Below, piece after piece: positions 13,239-24,060 of a stretch of DNA of 64,000 nucleotides. The notes under the pieces are model-generated. The model ran no database searches and was not told the DNA's origin. It was given only the letters and a program-made list of their open reading frames with translations. The first letter of the stretch is position 1. Each line of letters opens with the position of its first letter. The translations under genes were made by a program, and so were the position numbers. Source of the stretch: Escarpia spicata (Eukaryota; Annelida; Polychaeta; Sabellida; Siboglinidae); contig OZ023209.1 in NCBI GenBank assembly GCA_963995525.1, forward strand, positions 31,300,635-31,364,634, written 5' to 3'.

Positions 13239-14149
13239 CGCATGATTCCCTCCCAATGCTTCAGTGTGTGGGTTTCTCAAACCCAGCTCGTTTAAACTGA
13301 ATGACGACATGACAACCAAGTTTACTGACCAGTGTAGCTGCCAGTTCTACAAAAACGTTCATAGAAGCCGTCAAACTAAGAGAAAAACGACACAATACCA
13401 GAGAGATACGAACCCATAAAGCCCTTACATAATATCCATCTAACCCTTTATTTGATGAATTATTTCAACTTTATGAAATACAAAAATACTTCGCCACCTA
13501 CGTTATGATGTTGTATTCAATAAACTATGTGTAGAAAAAAGACATGAAATAAATATCTGTATACACTACCTTTGTGTGGCAGCAGTGCTTTTGTGTTGAT
13601 AGCTGTTTCTAAAGTATGGCATATAGACATTGCACACAGCATAGGACTGCTACGTTGCCTCAGGGCATTAGTGTCGAATAAAGGCCTAAAGCCGCCATAT
13701 TTCTCATGCTATATCTCCCAAACCTACAGACAAGCAACATGACAACTACCGACACTTAGTCACTTACTCCGATGAAACAATAAACATTCGTACCTTAATT
13801 TGGATAATGAGGCGCTGGCGTTCAACCGATAACTTCACAACAAATCCGTACCGCGGCGGCGGCGGCGGCGGCGTCGAGTGAGCTTCACAAAAATGTCCGT
13901 GTCATGTGCAACGTTGTCGCTTATTAAAATTAATAAATTCACGATAAGAAGTTCCGACTACCCAGTTGAAAATCGACTAGATACATTGCTTTGGCCGCAA
14001 CGTGCAACTTGATCTTAGTCCAGTAACTAATCATCTTGCCGGGCAATATTATTTTGCATCCTTGTGTTGATATATTAATAGGCATAAGCCAACAAGCACA
14101 TTGTTGAATGATGACATTTTCATTGCCCTATCATCTCTTGAGATGCAGC
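13239..14149. other. No gene; short (CGG)n at 13853-13873
   Basis: AT-rich sequence without coding motifs. A run of about seven GGC triplets lies at 13853-13873. Confidence 0.5.
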
Positions 14150-15512
14150 CTGCTTATCGCCTACGGCAGAAGCGGCGGATTCATCCATGTAATCCCATTT
14201 GATTCGATTTACAACTTTACTGACAATGACAGAAGAGAAAGAACCAGACGAATTCGTAAATGACATCAAGACAACTAGCCATGCAAGCAAAATATTGCTG
14301 ACAATCATAATGAAAAGAATGCAAGATAAAATGGAAATGGAAGTGAGCAGTACACAGGCAGGCTTCAGAAAAAAAGAGGTACAAGGGACCACATATTCAA
14401 TCTGAGAATGTTGATTCAGAAATTCAGAGAGATAAATAATGAACCAAGAATATGCTTCATCGACTATTCCAAGGCTTTCGACTGTGTGAATCACCAGATG
14501 ATGTGGAAAACGCTCAGCGACATGAACTTCCACCCAAAGATAATCGCCCTCTTGAAATCGCTTTATAGCAACCAACAAGCAGTAGTCAGGCTGGAAAACA
14601 CAACTACAGAAACTTGTTCAATGGGAAAAGGAGTAAGACAAGGATGTATTTTATCTCCATACCTATTCAATCTCTACACAGAATACATAATGAGAGATGT
14701 AGAATTAGATGACAGAAGTACAAGATACGATGAAGTGAATATTCATGGACATAGAATCAGAGACCTACGATACGCAGACGATACCGCACTCCTGTCCACT
14801 ACAACAATTGGCCTAAGAAACCTAATCATGTCTGTAAAAGAACACAGTGAGAAAAAGGGCTTGTTAAATGTGAAGAAAACAAAGATCATGGACACTGACA
14901 GATGCATTGGAAAAACGGATATTGCAATCAGCGGGGAGCAAGTTGAAAATATGAACCACTACGAATACCTTGGAGCAAGACTACAAGGAGACGGCAAGAC
15001 ATCATCAGAGATCAGAAGAAGAATAGATAGCCATTGCAACGCAGAAACTAAATAATCTGAAAAATGTATGGAAAGGCCAAAACATACCAACAAAGATAAG
15101 AATTTTAAAAACTTGCGAAACGTGGACACTGAACAAAGACATGAGAAGAATACAAGCACTTGAGATGAAATGTTACAGAAAAGTCCTAAGAGTGCCATGG
15201 ATAACAAGAACAACCAACGCAGAGATCCATAAAAAAATATACATAAAGAACTGCCAACTAGTGATAAGATTAAAAGGACTAAAACTGAGTTATTTTGGCC
15301 ACATCAAGAGACATAATTCCTTAGAGAAAACAATCCTAGAAGGCAAAGAGGAGGGAAAGAGAGGAAGGGGAAGACCAAGGAGAAGATGGCAGCAGGACAT
15401 CGGTGACTGGTTGGAAGACGACATCGTGAGAGCAGGGAGACGAACGGCAGACAGAGCAGCGTATCGTGGGATCATCCGGGCAGCTACGTCTCGCAGAGAT
15501 ATACTGAACTGA
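14150..15512 (+). mobile_element. Degraded non-LTR retrotransposon RT (RTE/Ingi-like), frameshifted
   Basis: The plus strand carries SHASKILLTIIMKRMQDKME and STQAGFRK. A frameshift in the A-run near 14370 leads to NLRMLIQKFREINN, then CFIDYSKAFDCVNHQMMW, MGKGVRQGCILSPYLFNLY and the catalytic LRYADDTALL (~14780). After DSHCNAE the frame shifts again near 15040. The tail reads RIQALEMKCYRKVLRVPW, FGHIKRHNSL and GRGRPRRRWQQDIGDWL, ending at 15512. A short deletion is apparent near LKTCETWTLNKDM (~15110). The endonuclease is missing, so it is a 5'-truncated, dead copy. Confidence 0.88.
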
Positions 15513-15579
15513 AGAAGAATCCCATTTGAATGATGACACATTTATTTGCCAAAGGGTAGGACTGGTCCCCCTCTGGCTA

Positions 15580-15976
<397 letters not shown>

Positions 15977-16897
15977 GTTTCAACGTTCCACGTCGGCAGC
16001 AGACCTTCAACGACCGCCGATGATGACAATCAACCGCCGTTTGAAAGTCAACTTTTTTCGTTACGTGGTCATTTGTTAAATATCGTGTAGGCATACAGCG
16101 CGCAGACGGCGAACTTCCGGGGGTGGACCGCGCAGTTGTCGACCGACTCACGAGGAGGGTAGATTGGTAGTCGTGACCCTCGGGGCATCGCTACCGATAG
16201 ATTCGGTCGGCGACAATACCCCTCGTCGACGACACTCGACAAAGGCCACTTTGTAGCGGGCGGGGCCGGTGATGAAGTGGCTGCCAGAGGCCGTCAAAGC
16301 CAGGCAGAGTATGTACCCCGACCCGGGGGTGTGGGCGCCGCTTCACTAGGCAGGTGACACCCATCGCTCACGGGGCGACACGACAGGCACACACCGGCCG
16401 CCGCAAAACTCTTTGATATTGCACAGATAATCCAACCGGCCGGCCACGAGGAGGATGACAATAACTTACTTTTGGAAGCAGGGTTTTTAAGATGCTACCT
16501 GGGGTGTGTTCTTACCATTGCAATCTTGGCCGGGTGTATGAAGTCCGGTGAAGGACAGTTGATTCAGTGAACCTCCTCACAACTGTCTTGGCGATCTCCT
16601 CTTGGCGCCTCCCAGCAAAAACCAAGTGTCAGAAATTATTGAAATGTTGAACTTATGTTATTGGTATACCATAGATATGAGCACTTTTCGTCTTCAGTCA
16701 CGTGACTGGTCAGTTGTGGTGTGTGCACATACGAGGACACAGGGTCTAGATGATAATAGATTGCACGAATTCAATATTTACCAAAATAAAACTAAGATTA
16801 CACGTCCACGTGTGTGGTGTAGTGGAGCCAGGAGGATATACCAAGGGTGGTTCAATAGTATTGCCACCCTTGGCTCGAAACGGTACTTGAGTGGAAT
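15977..16897. other. GC-rich non-coding stretch, unassigned
   Basis: Markedly more GC-rich than its surroundings, especially 16100-16450 (CCGGCCGGCC, CCCGACCCGGGGGTG). No open frame recalls a known family. It could be a promoter-type region or a retrotransposon 5' region. Confidence 0.35.
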
Positions 16898-17225
16898 GCG
16901 GTGACATAATAATTAGAGTATCGAACTCTCAATTGAGAGATTACGGGTTCGATTCCTCCTGCTGTCGTTTCGAACTTCAAAGAGTTTGTTAATTCCACGC
17001 TAGTCCAGTTAACTCAGCTGTACGAATGAATACCTGACTGTAGACAGTGGTGGATAATTGTGTACGAACAGTCTTCGCGCAGTAGCTGCAACGTGGCTAA
17101 ATGATTCTGAGATAAGTCAAGATGGTGATGGATTGAGCAAGTCTGTCATGGAGTAAAGTGGACATCGCTTCGTGCAATCCTGAGGAATGGATACGTCACT
17201 TTTGAAAGCAAGTAAATGATAATAC
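16898..17225 (+). mobile_element. tRNA-derived SINE, copy 1
   Basis: The head resembles a tRNA gene, with a B-box-like GGGTTCGATTCC near 16946. It is followed by the family body: TTCGAAC, CCAGTTAACTCAGCTGTACG, GTAGACAGTGGTGGATAATT, GTCTTCGCGCAGTAGCTGCA, and a tail around GAGTAAAGTGGACATCG and CCTGAGGAATGGATAC. The same order recurs in the copies at 17.7, 17.9, 20.0, 23.1, 34.1 and 58.5 kb, which defines the family. Confidence 0.8.
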
Positions 17226-17714
17226 ATGATCCCGAGGTTTACCAAGTTAAAGCAAACCTGTCGCTTTTATACCCACCACGACAATCGAAAACACATTTAA
17301 AGTAAAAGCTATTATCACAACCTAACCATCTATTGTTCCTAAACCAAAGAAACCAAAACCCTGCATAGTTTGTTTTAGTTATGAAACCCTTCCTGTCTAC
17401 GCGGTTGGGTCGCACCAGACGATCGCACAGCATTAACACAGGACAATGTGGAAATCATCTGTCTCAATTTGGTTTCTCATTGGGGCCTAATGGAAACTCA
17501 CCTGTCATCAACACAATAATCAACTTGCATGGCAACAAAAGTTTATAGAAAATTTTATTCTTCATTAAAAAAAATTGTTACAGCCATTGTCGATACCCTG
17601 TTAAACCGAGGGTGTCAGTTTTTAATGAATTTTTTTTAATACAAAATAATGTTCTTATTAAAATAATAAATATGTTGAACATATATTACTCGCCAAATGT
17701 GTTTCTATATGAAT

Positions 17715-17905
17715 AATTCAGCCACGCTGTAATTACTGCACAAAGATTGTTCGATCACATTTATCCACCACTGCCAGCTAGGCCTGATCATTTATAGAGA
17801 ACTGAGACAACGTGGTGGGAACGAAATTACCGAAGCTTCGAAACGACAGCAAGAGGGTTCGAGCCCAGTTTCTCTTGATTGAGAGTTCCATGCGCTACCC
17901 ACTAC
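17715..17905 (-). mobile_element. tRNA-derived SINE, copy 2 (truncated), head to head with copy 3
   Basis: Read on the minus strand it begins TAGTGGGTAGCGCATGG, has GGCTCGAACCC as B-box, and continues with GCAGTGGTGGATAAATGTG and CAGCGTGGCTGAAT. It meets copy 3 at a perfect 15-bp inverted repeat (ATGCGCTACCCACTA ... TAGTGGGTAGCGCAT, 17891-17924). Confidence 0.75.
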
Positions 17906-18195
17906 GCTAGTAGTGGGTAGCGCATTCGGGTTCGAATCCTGTGCGGCGGTGTCGAACCTTGGACAAGTTCGTTCACTCTACGTTGCTCCAGTTCACCCAG
18001 CTGTATGAATGAGTACCTGGCTATAGACAGTGGTGGGTATTTGTGTAGGAATAGTCTTCCGCGCATTAATTGCAGCGTGGCTGAATGCTTCCGAGAGAAG
18101 TCGAGATGGTGTTCGATTGAACAGGTCTGCCGGGGAATAAAGTGTAAAGCGCTTTGAGCAGTCCTGAGGATTAGATACTGCGATATATAAGACCT
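17906..18195 (+). mobile_element. tRNA-derived SINE, copy 3
   Basis: The tRNA-like head contains GTGGGTAGCGCATTCGGG and the B-box GGGTTCGAATCC. The body follows the family order (CCAGTTCACCCAGCTGTATG, CTATAGACAGTGGTGGGT, CGCGCATTAATTGCAGCGTG) and it ends GCAGTCCTGAGGATTAGATA. It is one of the best-preserved copies. Confidence 0.82.
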
Positions 18196-19995
18196 TCCAC
18201 GCGTAGTTTCTCCGTATAGAATTCGAGCCGACCTTTCCATATTTACGGACGCTACCAAAGGCTATCTGCGTAGGTGCTGTGGCCCCGGAGATAGCACTTC
18301 ACAAACGCCCTCTGGTCTGTGTGAAACGTATCTCAACAAAAAACACAAACTGTTCTGTAACATACCCGATTGACACGAATTGTCCATACTATCAAAAGAG
18401 GTCATCAACGGGGTGGGAGGGGGGTGGGAGCGATTTTGCTTTGTGTTTTGTAGTGTATTGATGATCTTTTGTTATGACACGATTGTTTGGATTCGTTCGC
18501 GTCTGTGAAAGTTTAACTTTCTGCTATGCAATACATTTTTCCAAGAAACTTAAACTGGAAATGCAGTTCGTGGTTTGTCTACGTAATGTATACAATTAAT
18601 AACGTAGTCACAACCAGTATTGAAAATCTCAAACTATGTTATGATTCTCCGAGAAAATTGTATTGGAAATCCATTTACAAGATATATTTCCGTGTTCTTT
18701 CTATGCAATGTCTGGATAAGTTTAATAACTAAGTCACATTTTTGACAATCTCAAATGTTTATATTATGATTTTCAAAGAAAAGTAATTGGACATGTATTT
18801 ACACAATGTTTTCCTCTCCTTTTGTTAAAACTACACTGTACTCCCAATTTGCCTAACGGATGTTGCTATCAATGAACGCGAAACGATTTATTTTGTTAAC
18901 GCCAAAGGAATTTTCGTTTTAAAATACCAATATGCTGATAGATTTGTTAACGCCGGCCAAAGGAATTTTCGTTTTAAACTGCCAATATGCTGAGTCTGTG
19001 CCGTCAACCAAATGAGCATCGTCGAGACTGAAAAGGGCAATTAAAAGCGAAATAACCCCATAGCACGGTGCTGTGGCCTACGGTCGCGGCCCAGCCGACG
19101 TCTGACAGCGTGTCTAGCGCAAGGCGTGAATCCGAACTTCTCGAATCGAGTTTAATTTAAAAAGTACAGGCCCCATTACAAACGGGGTGACACCCGACTT
19201 TCAGTGCGGCTATTGGCTGTGACATGTTCAATTAATTCACTCGTCCATCGCGCCGCGTCAAGTGCGTGTCGTGAATTTCTAGCCGCGAACAAAAAACGGT
19301 CGATGCGAGCGTCTGGCGTCAGCCTGTGTCCCACAATTCCCCGTTGTCATCTGCTTCGCCTTGGCGCCGCGGCAGACAAGTTGCGAGTCTCTGATGTCAC
19401 AGTCTGTAGTCGCGCCCTGGCAGCGAGGGGCAAAATTGCCGCCGACGATAGTGCGAAGTCATCAGCGACCGAACGCGCCCGGTTTTTTCGTACGCGGACA
19501 ATAAAAGCGTTATTGATTAGGACGTCACAACTTTCGGACAGGTCACGTGACGCCCGCTCGCCGTCACACCATTTCCGACACGCGTCAGTCGGCAGCATTT
19601 GAGACGGGTTTTTTTTATGTTCATCACTTGATTTAATAAACGCCGCGAACGCAACAGGTAGTAGAAAGCCGCTTTGAAACTAATTGTTGGAGTCGACGAC
19701 GGAGATTGCCTGGTTGGGTAGGGTAGGGGGTAATGTATTCTTACGTTCAGATGATGGCACGCTTAACATAAAACCTTTTTATAGAGTTTCCTTATGTTGC
19801 ATGGCTTCTAAGAAAAAAACAAATCAAATTTTAGAATAAACAGTATGCTATCACATCATTTGATGATCATTAAAACATTGTAACATTGCACCGATATTCC
19901 TCACATTTTAACCAATAACAGTTTAGCTGTGTGATACGTGGTGCATTATGATAACATTAAGTGGTACATGTTAGCACACTTAGTTGCCAAAAAAG
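18196..19995. other. No gene recognised; short direct repeat at 18.9 kb
   Basis: Contains a two-unit direct repeat of about 49 bp, each unit with AAAGGAATTTTCGTTTTAAA followed by CCAATATGCTGA (18897-19000). A GC-richer stretch at 19050-19600 holds an open frame from 19204 to 19602 that resembles no family I know; it probably reflects base composition. Confidence 0.4.
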
Positions 19996-20098
19996 TTAAA
20001 GGTAAGTTCTTATATAACACAATATCTGACTGCTCAAAGCGTTTTATATTTTACTCCCTGTCAGACCTGTTCAATCGAACACCATCTCGACTTCTCTG
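19996..20098 (-). mobile_element. tRNA-derived SINE, copy 4 (3' end only)
   Basis: The segment matches only the tail of the family in reverse: ACTGCTCAAAGCGTTTTATA, TTTACTCCCTGTCAGACCTG, and TTCAATCGAACACCATCTCG. It is 5'-truncated. Confidence 0.7.
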
Positions 20099-20099
20099 G

Positions 20100-20460
20100 T
20101 GTACTCTCGTGTATAGAGATGGCGTAAACGGAGCTGGTATACGCTCGTGTATATGGAATTGATGCACTGTCGTAAATGGACATTGTACACTGTGACATAT
20201 GGAGATGTTGCACTGATTTAAATGGATATGGTGCACTATGTAAATCTAAATGGTTCACTATGGTGAGTGTAGACGGTGCACTGTGGTAAATCGAGATAGT
20301 GCACTATGGTAAATGGTGCACTATATAATAAACGCAGATGATAAACTGAGATAGTGCACTATTGTAAGCGAATATGGTGTACAGCAATGAGATGGATATG
20401 GTGCACCATAAGGCTAAATGGTTCACTATGCTAAAAGAAGATGATTCACTGTGGTAACTG
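20100..20460. repeat. Degenerate ~20-25 bp tandem repeat (GGTGCACTATGGTAAAT)
   Basis: Irregularly spaced, diverged copies of a unit containing ATGGTGCACTATGGTAAATG. The repetition is obvious by eye but divergence is high. Confidence 0.7.
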
Positions 20461-20844
20461 GAAATAATAATAATAATAACTTATTCTTAACTTCACTTCA
20501 CTCTCCCATAACCCGTATGGATCGTTGGGGCACCACTGACGACTTCTTAACCAGCTCTCTCCACGTTTCCATGTTCTCCACAGCTCTCTGGGAGTCGGCG
20601 AACTCCAGTCCTATCCACTCTTTGATGTTGTCTTCCCACCTCTTTTTTTTTTCTTTTCTTTTTTCTACCTCTTCTTCTCCCCCCTCTCACGGTACCTTGC
20701 AAGATAGTCTTTGCAAGGCCGGATGATCGTGAGCTGTCGCCGTACCACTTCAGTTTACGCTTCTTGACTGTTGTAAGGAGGTCTTCGTAAGGTCTGATGG
20801 CTTGTTTGATCTTGTTGCGAACGTCTTCGTTAGTAATGTGGTCT

Positions 20845-21120
20845 TTGTATAATATAATAATAATAATAATGACAAACTTCTATAGCGCCTAAACCCCCAG
20901 GAATCTGAGCTCAAAGGCCAGAATCATTGGGCAAAATCGTTAACAGGGACACGCAAGAGTCAAGGGTTAGGGTGGGAATGCAATTTCAAATAAATAAGTC
21001 TTCAGTTTTTTACGAATGGTATTTATAGTCTCAGATGATTTTAAAGCGATAGGGAGTTGATACCAGGTGTTGGGTGTAGCTACAGAAAAAGCACGTTTGC
21101 CGATATTATTAAGCTTGGTT
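20845..21120. mobile_element. Interspersed repeat with (TAA)n tail inside the RTE relic
   Basis: Begins with (AATAAT)n, then TGACAAACTTCTATAGCGCC and TAAACCCCCAGGAATCTGAG. A diverged partner sits at 22620-22670 (TTTTCGCCTAAATCCTCGGA), just outside the other end of the LINE relic. Family not identified. Confidence 0.5.
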
Positions 21121-21425
21121 TTTAAAAAAAAAGTCGTTGTGAAACAGATGATCTGAGATTATGATGGTGATATATCATTGCCAAGCAATTTAACTGGAAA
21201 GTAGTTAACAACCTTGTTTCGTTGTTGTTTTGTGCCAATAATAATTAGATCAGTTTTATCTGGATTTAGTTTCAATTTACTTCCATCCACAGCAAGATGT
21301 CATTGAGACAGTCAATTATAGTTGATAGAGATGTCTGTGTATCAGTTGGTTGGTGAAAGTGATATATACACCTGTGTGTCGTCAGCATACAATTGATGAT
21401 TTATATTATGATTAGTTATGACTCG
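21120..21425 (-). mobile_element. L2-like LINE fragment nested in the RTE relic
   Basis: On the minus strand: HQLYADDTQVYISLSPTN, then (shifted) TSLSTIIDCLNDILLWMEV, then KLKLNPDKTDLIIIGTKQQR and NYFPVKLLGNDISPS. YADDTQ followed by WM..NKLKLNPDKT is the standard wording of L2-clade reverse transcriptases. Two frame breaks are visible. It interrupts the RTE relic, so it inserted later. Confidence 0.8.
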
Positions 21426-22620
21426 ACTAAGGGATGTAGTTTATCAGCTAAACAGTGTAGTTTATAAGCTAAACAGTGTTGTTTGTCATCAGTTTGGTCC
21501 TTTCGGCGCCGATCTCCATTCCGTATGCTGTAGAGGCTTTGTCAAGGCACTCCACCAAGTTGACTAGTTCTTGTTGTTCTCCTGCTAGGCCGCCGATATC
21601 ATCAGCGAAGCGAAGGTTAGTGATTGCCCTGCCTCCAATGCTGATAGTGCCTTGATGGTTTTCCAAGGCATCATCCTCATCTCGATCCTGTCCAGAAAGA
21701 GGGTGGGTGATAGTAGGCATCATTGTCGAACTCCCAAAGTTGTTCGAAACCTATGTTGTCATTGAAGATGACTGCACTGGTGGCCTTGTCATATAGGTGT
21801 TCAATGGTTCGGACAAGATTGGAGCCAATGTTGTACTTCTTCATGGTCGACCATGGGGCTGCATGCCATACGCTACCAAAGGCCTTCTTAAAATCTATGA
21901 AGACATGGTACAGGCTTTGCTGATGTTGAAGATGTTTCCTATAAGGATTCTAAGGTTGAAGATCTGTTTACAGGTGCTCCATCCTGTTCGAAAATCCACC
22001 TGTTCTTCTGTGATGATCTTTTCTGCCTGGGGTTTGAGTCTGTTCAGTAGGATCATCAGCATGACTTTGTTCGGGTGACTGATGAGGTTCTATAATTTTG
22101 GCACAGCTGTAGGTTGCCTTTCTTGGGAAGCGTGATGATCAATGACTGGGTCCATGGAGTGGGTCATTCTCCTGTCTGCCAGATCTTGTTGCAAATTGTT
22201 GTGAGGGTGGTGATCAAGGCTTCTCCCCCAGCTTGAACCAGTTCTGCTGGTATGTTGTCAAGTACAGCTGACGTTCCTTTTTCCAGAGATTTCACTGCCG
22301 CCTCCACTTCCTCACGGAGAATGGGGTAGTCGTCCTCTTCGGTGGTCAGTGGACAATTTAGCACCGCTGGGTCTCCGGTGGTCTTGTAATTGTACAGTTC
22401 TGAGCAGTATTCTGTCCATCAGTTGGGAATCTTTTGTTCTTCTGTAAGGCATTTCCCTGATTTGTCTTGTATGGTGATGGTTATCCCTGTCTTCACTGAT
22501 GTCAGGTTTTTCACAACTTGGTAGGCCTTGTTGTTGTTGTTCTTGCACAGACTGTTTTCAATTTCCCAACATTGTTCTGCTATCCACTCACCTTTTGCTC
22601 TTCTCACATCTTGTCTGATA

Positions 22621-23093
22621 ATAACAACATAAATAATAATTAGATAACTGCTTTTTCGCCTAAATCCTCGGAAATCAAACTCGGGGACACCAAGACAAAG
22701 AGTAGACTATGGCGACAGAGCACTGTGATCCGGCTACTGGTGAACGGCCTCATCCCAAGTGAAGTCCATTGGTAGATGTCACTGCACAGAGATCGTGGTC
22801 GCAGAGCCGCTGTAACAGTTTCTCTCCCCAGATATCTCCCCCGTCACCCATTATTTACCCTCTTCCCCGTACCACAGCTGTCTTCAATCCACAAATTGCT
22901 GCAAGCCAATTTAATTAAACCCCACAAATAGAAGCAAGGATCACTTGTCTACCGTTAATCTAATCACACACTGTATATATCTTATGTTGCTTATTAATCA
23001 TATTGGTACGGGGGAAGATATACAAGGAGGGAGATATATCCCATAAGGAATCTCTCTCTATGGAAGAAATACTTCTCCCGAACATTTTTCTTT
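22621..23093. other. Diverged repeat fragment, otherwise unassigned
   Basis: The first ~100 bp match the (TAA)n-tailed repeat described at 20845. No coding signal in the remainder. Confidence 0.4.
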
Positions 23094-23420
23094 TAGTGAG
23101 CGCAGTGGCACAGTGGATAGAGCGTAGGACTCTCAAGAGAACCCGGGTTTGAATCCTGTGCTGCCGTATCGAACCTCGGGTACGTTCGTTCAATATACGT
23201 TGCTCCAGTTCACTCAGCTGTATAAATGAGTACCTGGCTATAGACAGTGGTGGATAATTGTGTATGAATAGTCTTCGCGCATTAATTGCAGCGTGGGTGA
23301 ATGCTTCCAATAGAAGTTGAGATAGTGTTCGCTTGAACAGGTCTGCCAGGGAGTAAAGTGTAAAGCGCATTGAGCTGTTCTAAGGATTGGATACTGCACT
23401 GTATAATAAGAACTGATCTT
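23094..23420 (+). mobile_element. tRNA-derived SINE, copy 5 (best-preserved tRNA head)
   Basis: The tRNA-like head reads AGCGCAGTGGCACAGTGGAT, AGAGCGTAGGACTCTCAAGA, with B-box GGGTTTGAATCC. A-box-like (TGGCACAGTGG) and B-box spacing fits an RNA polymerase III internal promoter. The body and tail follow the family consensus and end TAAGGATTGGATACTGCACT. Confidence 0.85.
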
Positions 23421-23794
23421 TACTTTGCCTTTACATTTCAGGTGATGAGCCACGCCGTCGTTGTGATCGCAAGGCCGCTGCTATGGCATTAATATGGAAC
23501 ATTTTGAGCAGTTTCTACACAACACCCTCTCATATAAGAACAATGGAACATATCATTATCCTACTATGGATTTCCTGTTCCCGATAAACGAATAACGTAT
23601 CATTGGTTGTGTTACCGTCCCCCGTTTGAAGATTTCCTGGACCACATTTACCTGCAAACAGGTTTTAAGTTTCCACTAATTTATATATGAAAAAAAGTGT
23701 GAGTTTCAAGTCAATTATTTTATCTACACACCCACATGCCGCAGTTGTATTTGGTACTAGTTAAGTAGTCTACGGCCCTTCAAGCCGGACATCA

Positions 23795-24060
23795 AATCAA
23801 ATCAAATTTATTTATACACCAGACATCTCTACAAAGCAGATTCAGGGGTGTTTACAAACTAAAACATGATGTAAGAATGCATTACGTTGTCGTTATAATA
23901 TTACAATACATGGGTTACATATGCTAACACAACTACACATTTCGATTATTATGTGGGCCATATATAATATTAAGATGTACATATATGTATTTAAAATACA
24001 ATAAATTACGAAAAAGCCTGATTAAAGATAAATGTTTTCAGGTCTCTCCCAAAACGTCCA
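23795..24060 (-). mobile_element. LINE 3' UTR fragment with (TTTGA)n tail
   Basis: On the minus strand the segment ends in TTTGATTTGATTTGATG at 23795-23811, preceded by TGTATAAATAAATTTG. A pentanucleotide tail after AT-rich 3' UTR sequence is typical of CR1/L2-like LINEs. No coding sequence is present. Confidence 0.45.

Larger units (their letters stand above)
20465..22620 (-). mobile_element. RTE-type LINE relic, 5'-truncated and interrupted by other repeats
   Basis: On the minus strand, from high to low coordinates: AKGEWIAEQCWEIENSLC (22.6 kb), EEVEAAVKSLEKG and DNIPAELVQAGGEALI (22.3 kb), a frameshifted region with FDFRTGWSTC-like and AYGMQPHG segments, then ALENHQGTISIGGRAITNL with RFADDIGGLAGEQQEL (21.6 kb). 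After an interruption at 20.85-21.47 kb the C-terminal tail resumes: KDHITNEDVRNKIKQAIRPY, SSGLAKTILQGTV, DNIKEWIGLEFADSQRAVEN and SSVVPQRS. Multiple frameshifts and missing sequence make it non-functional. I place it in the RTE/BovB-like group by motif wording. Confidence 0.85.

Noticed and set aside
19204..19602. 132-codon plus-strand ORF in a GC-rich stretch
   Set aside because: Resembles no family. A complementary minus-strand frame is also open, as expected from GC-rich composition. No neighbouring exons.
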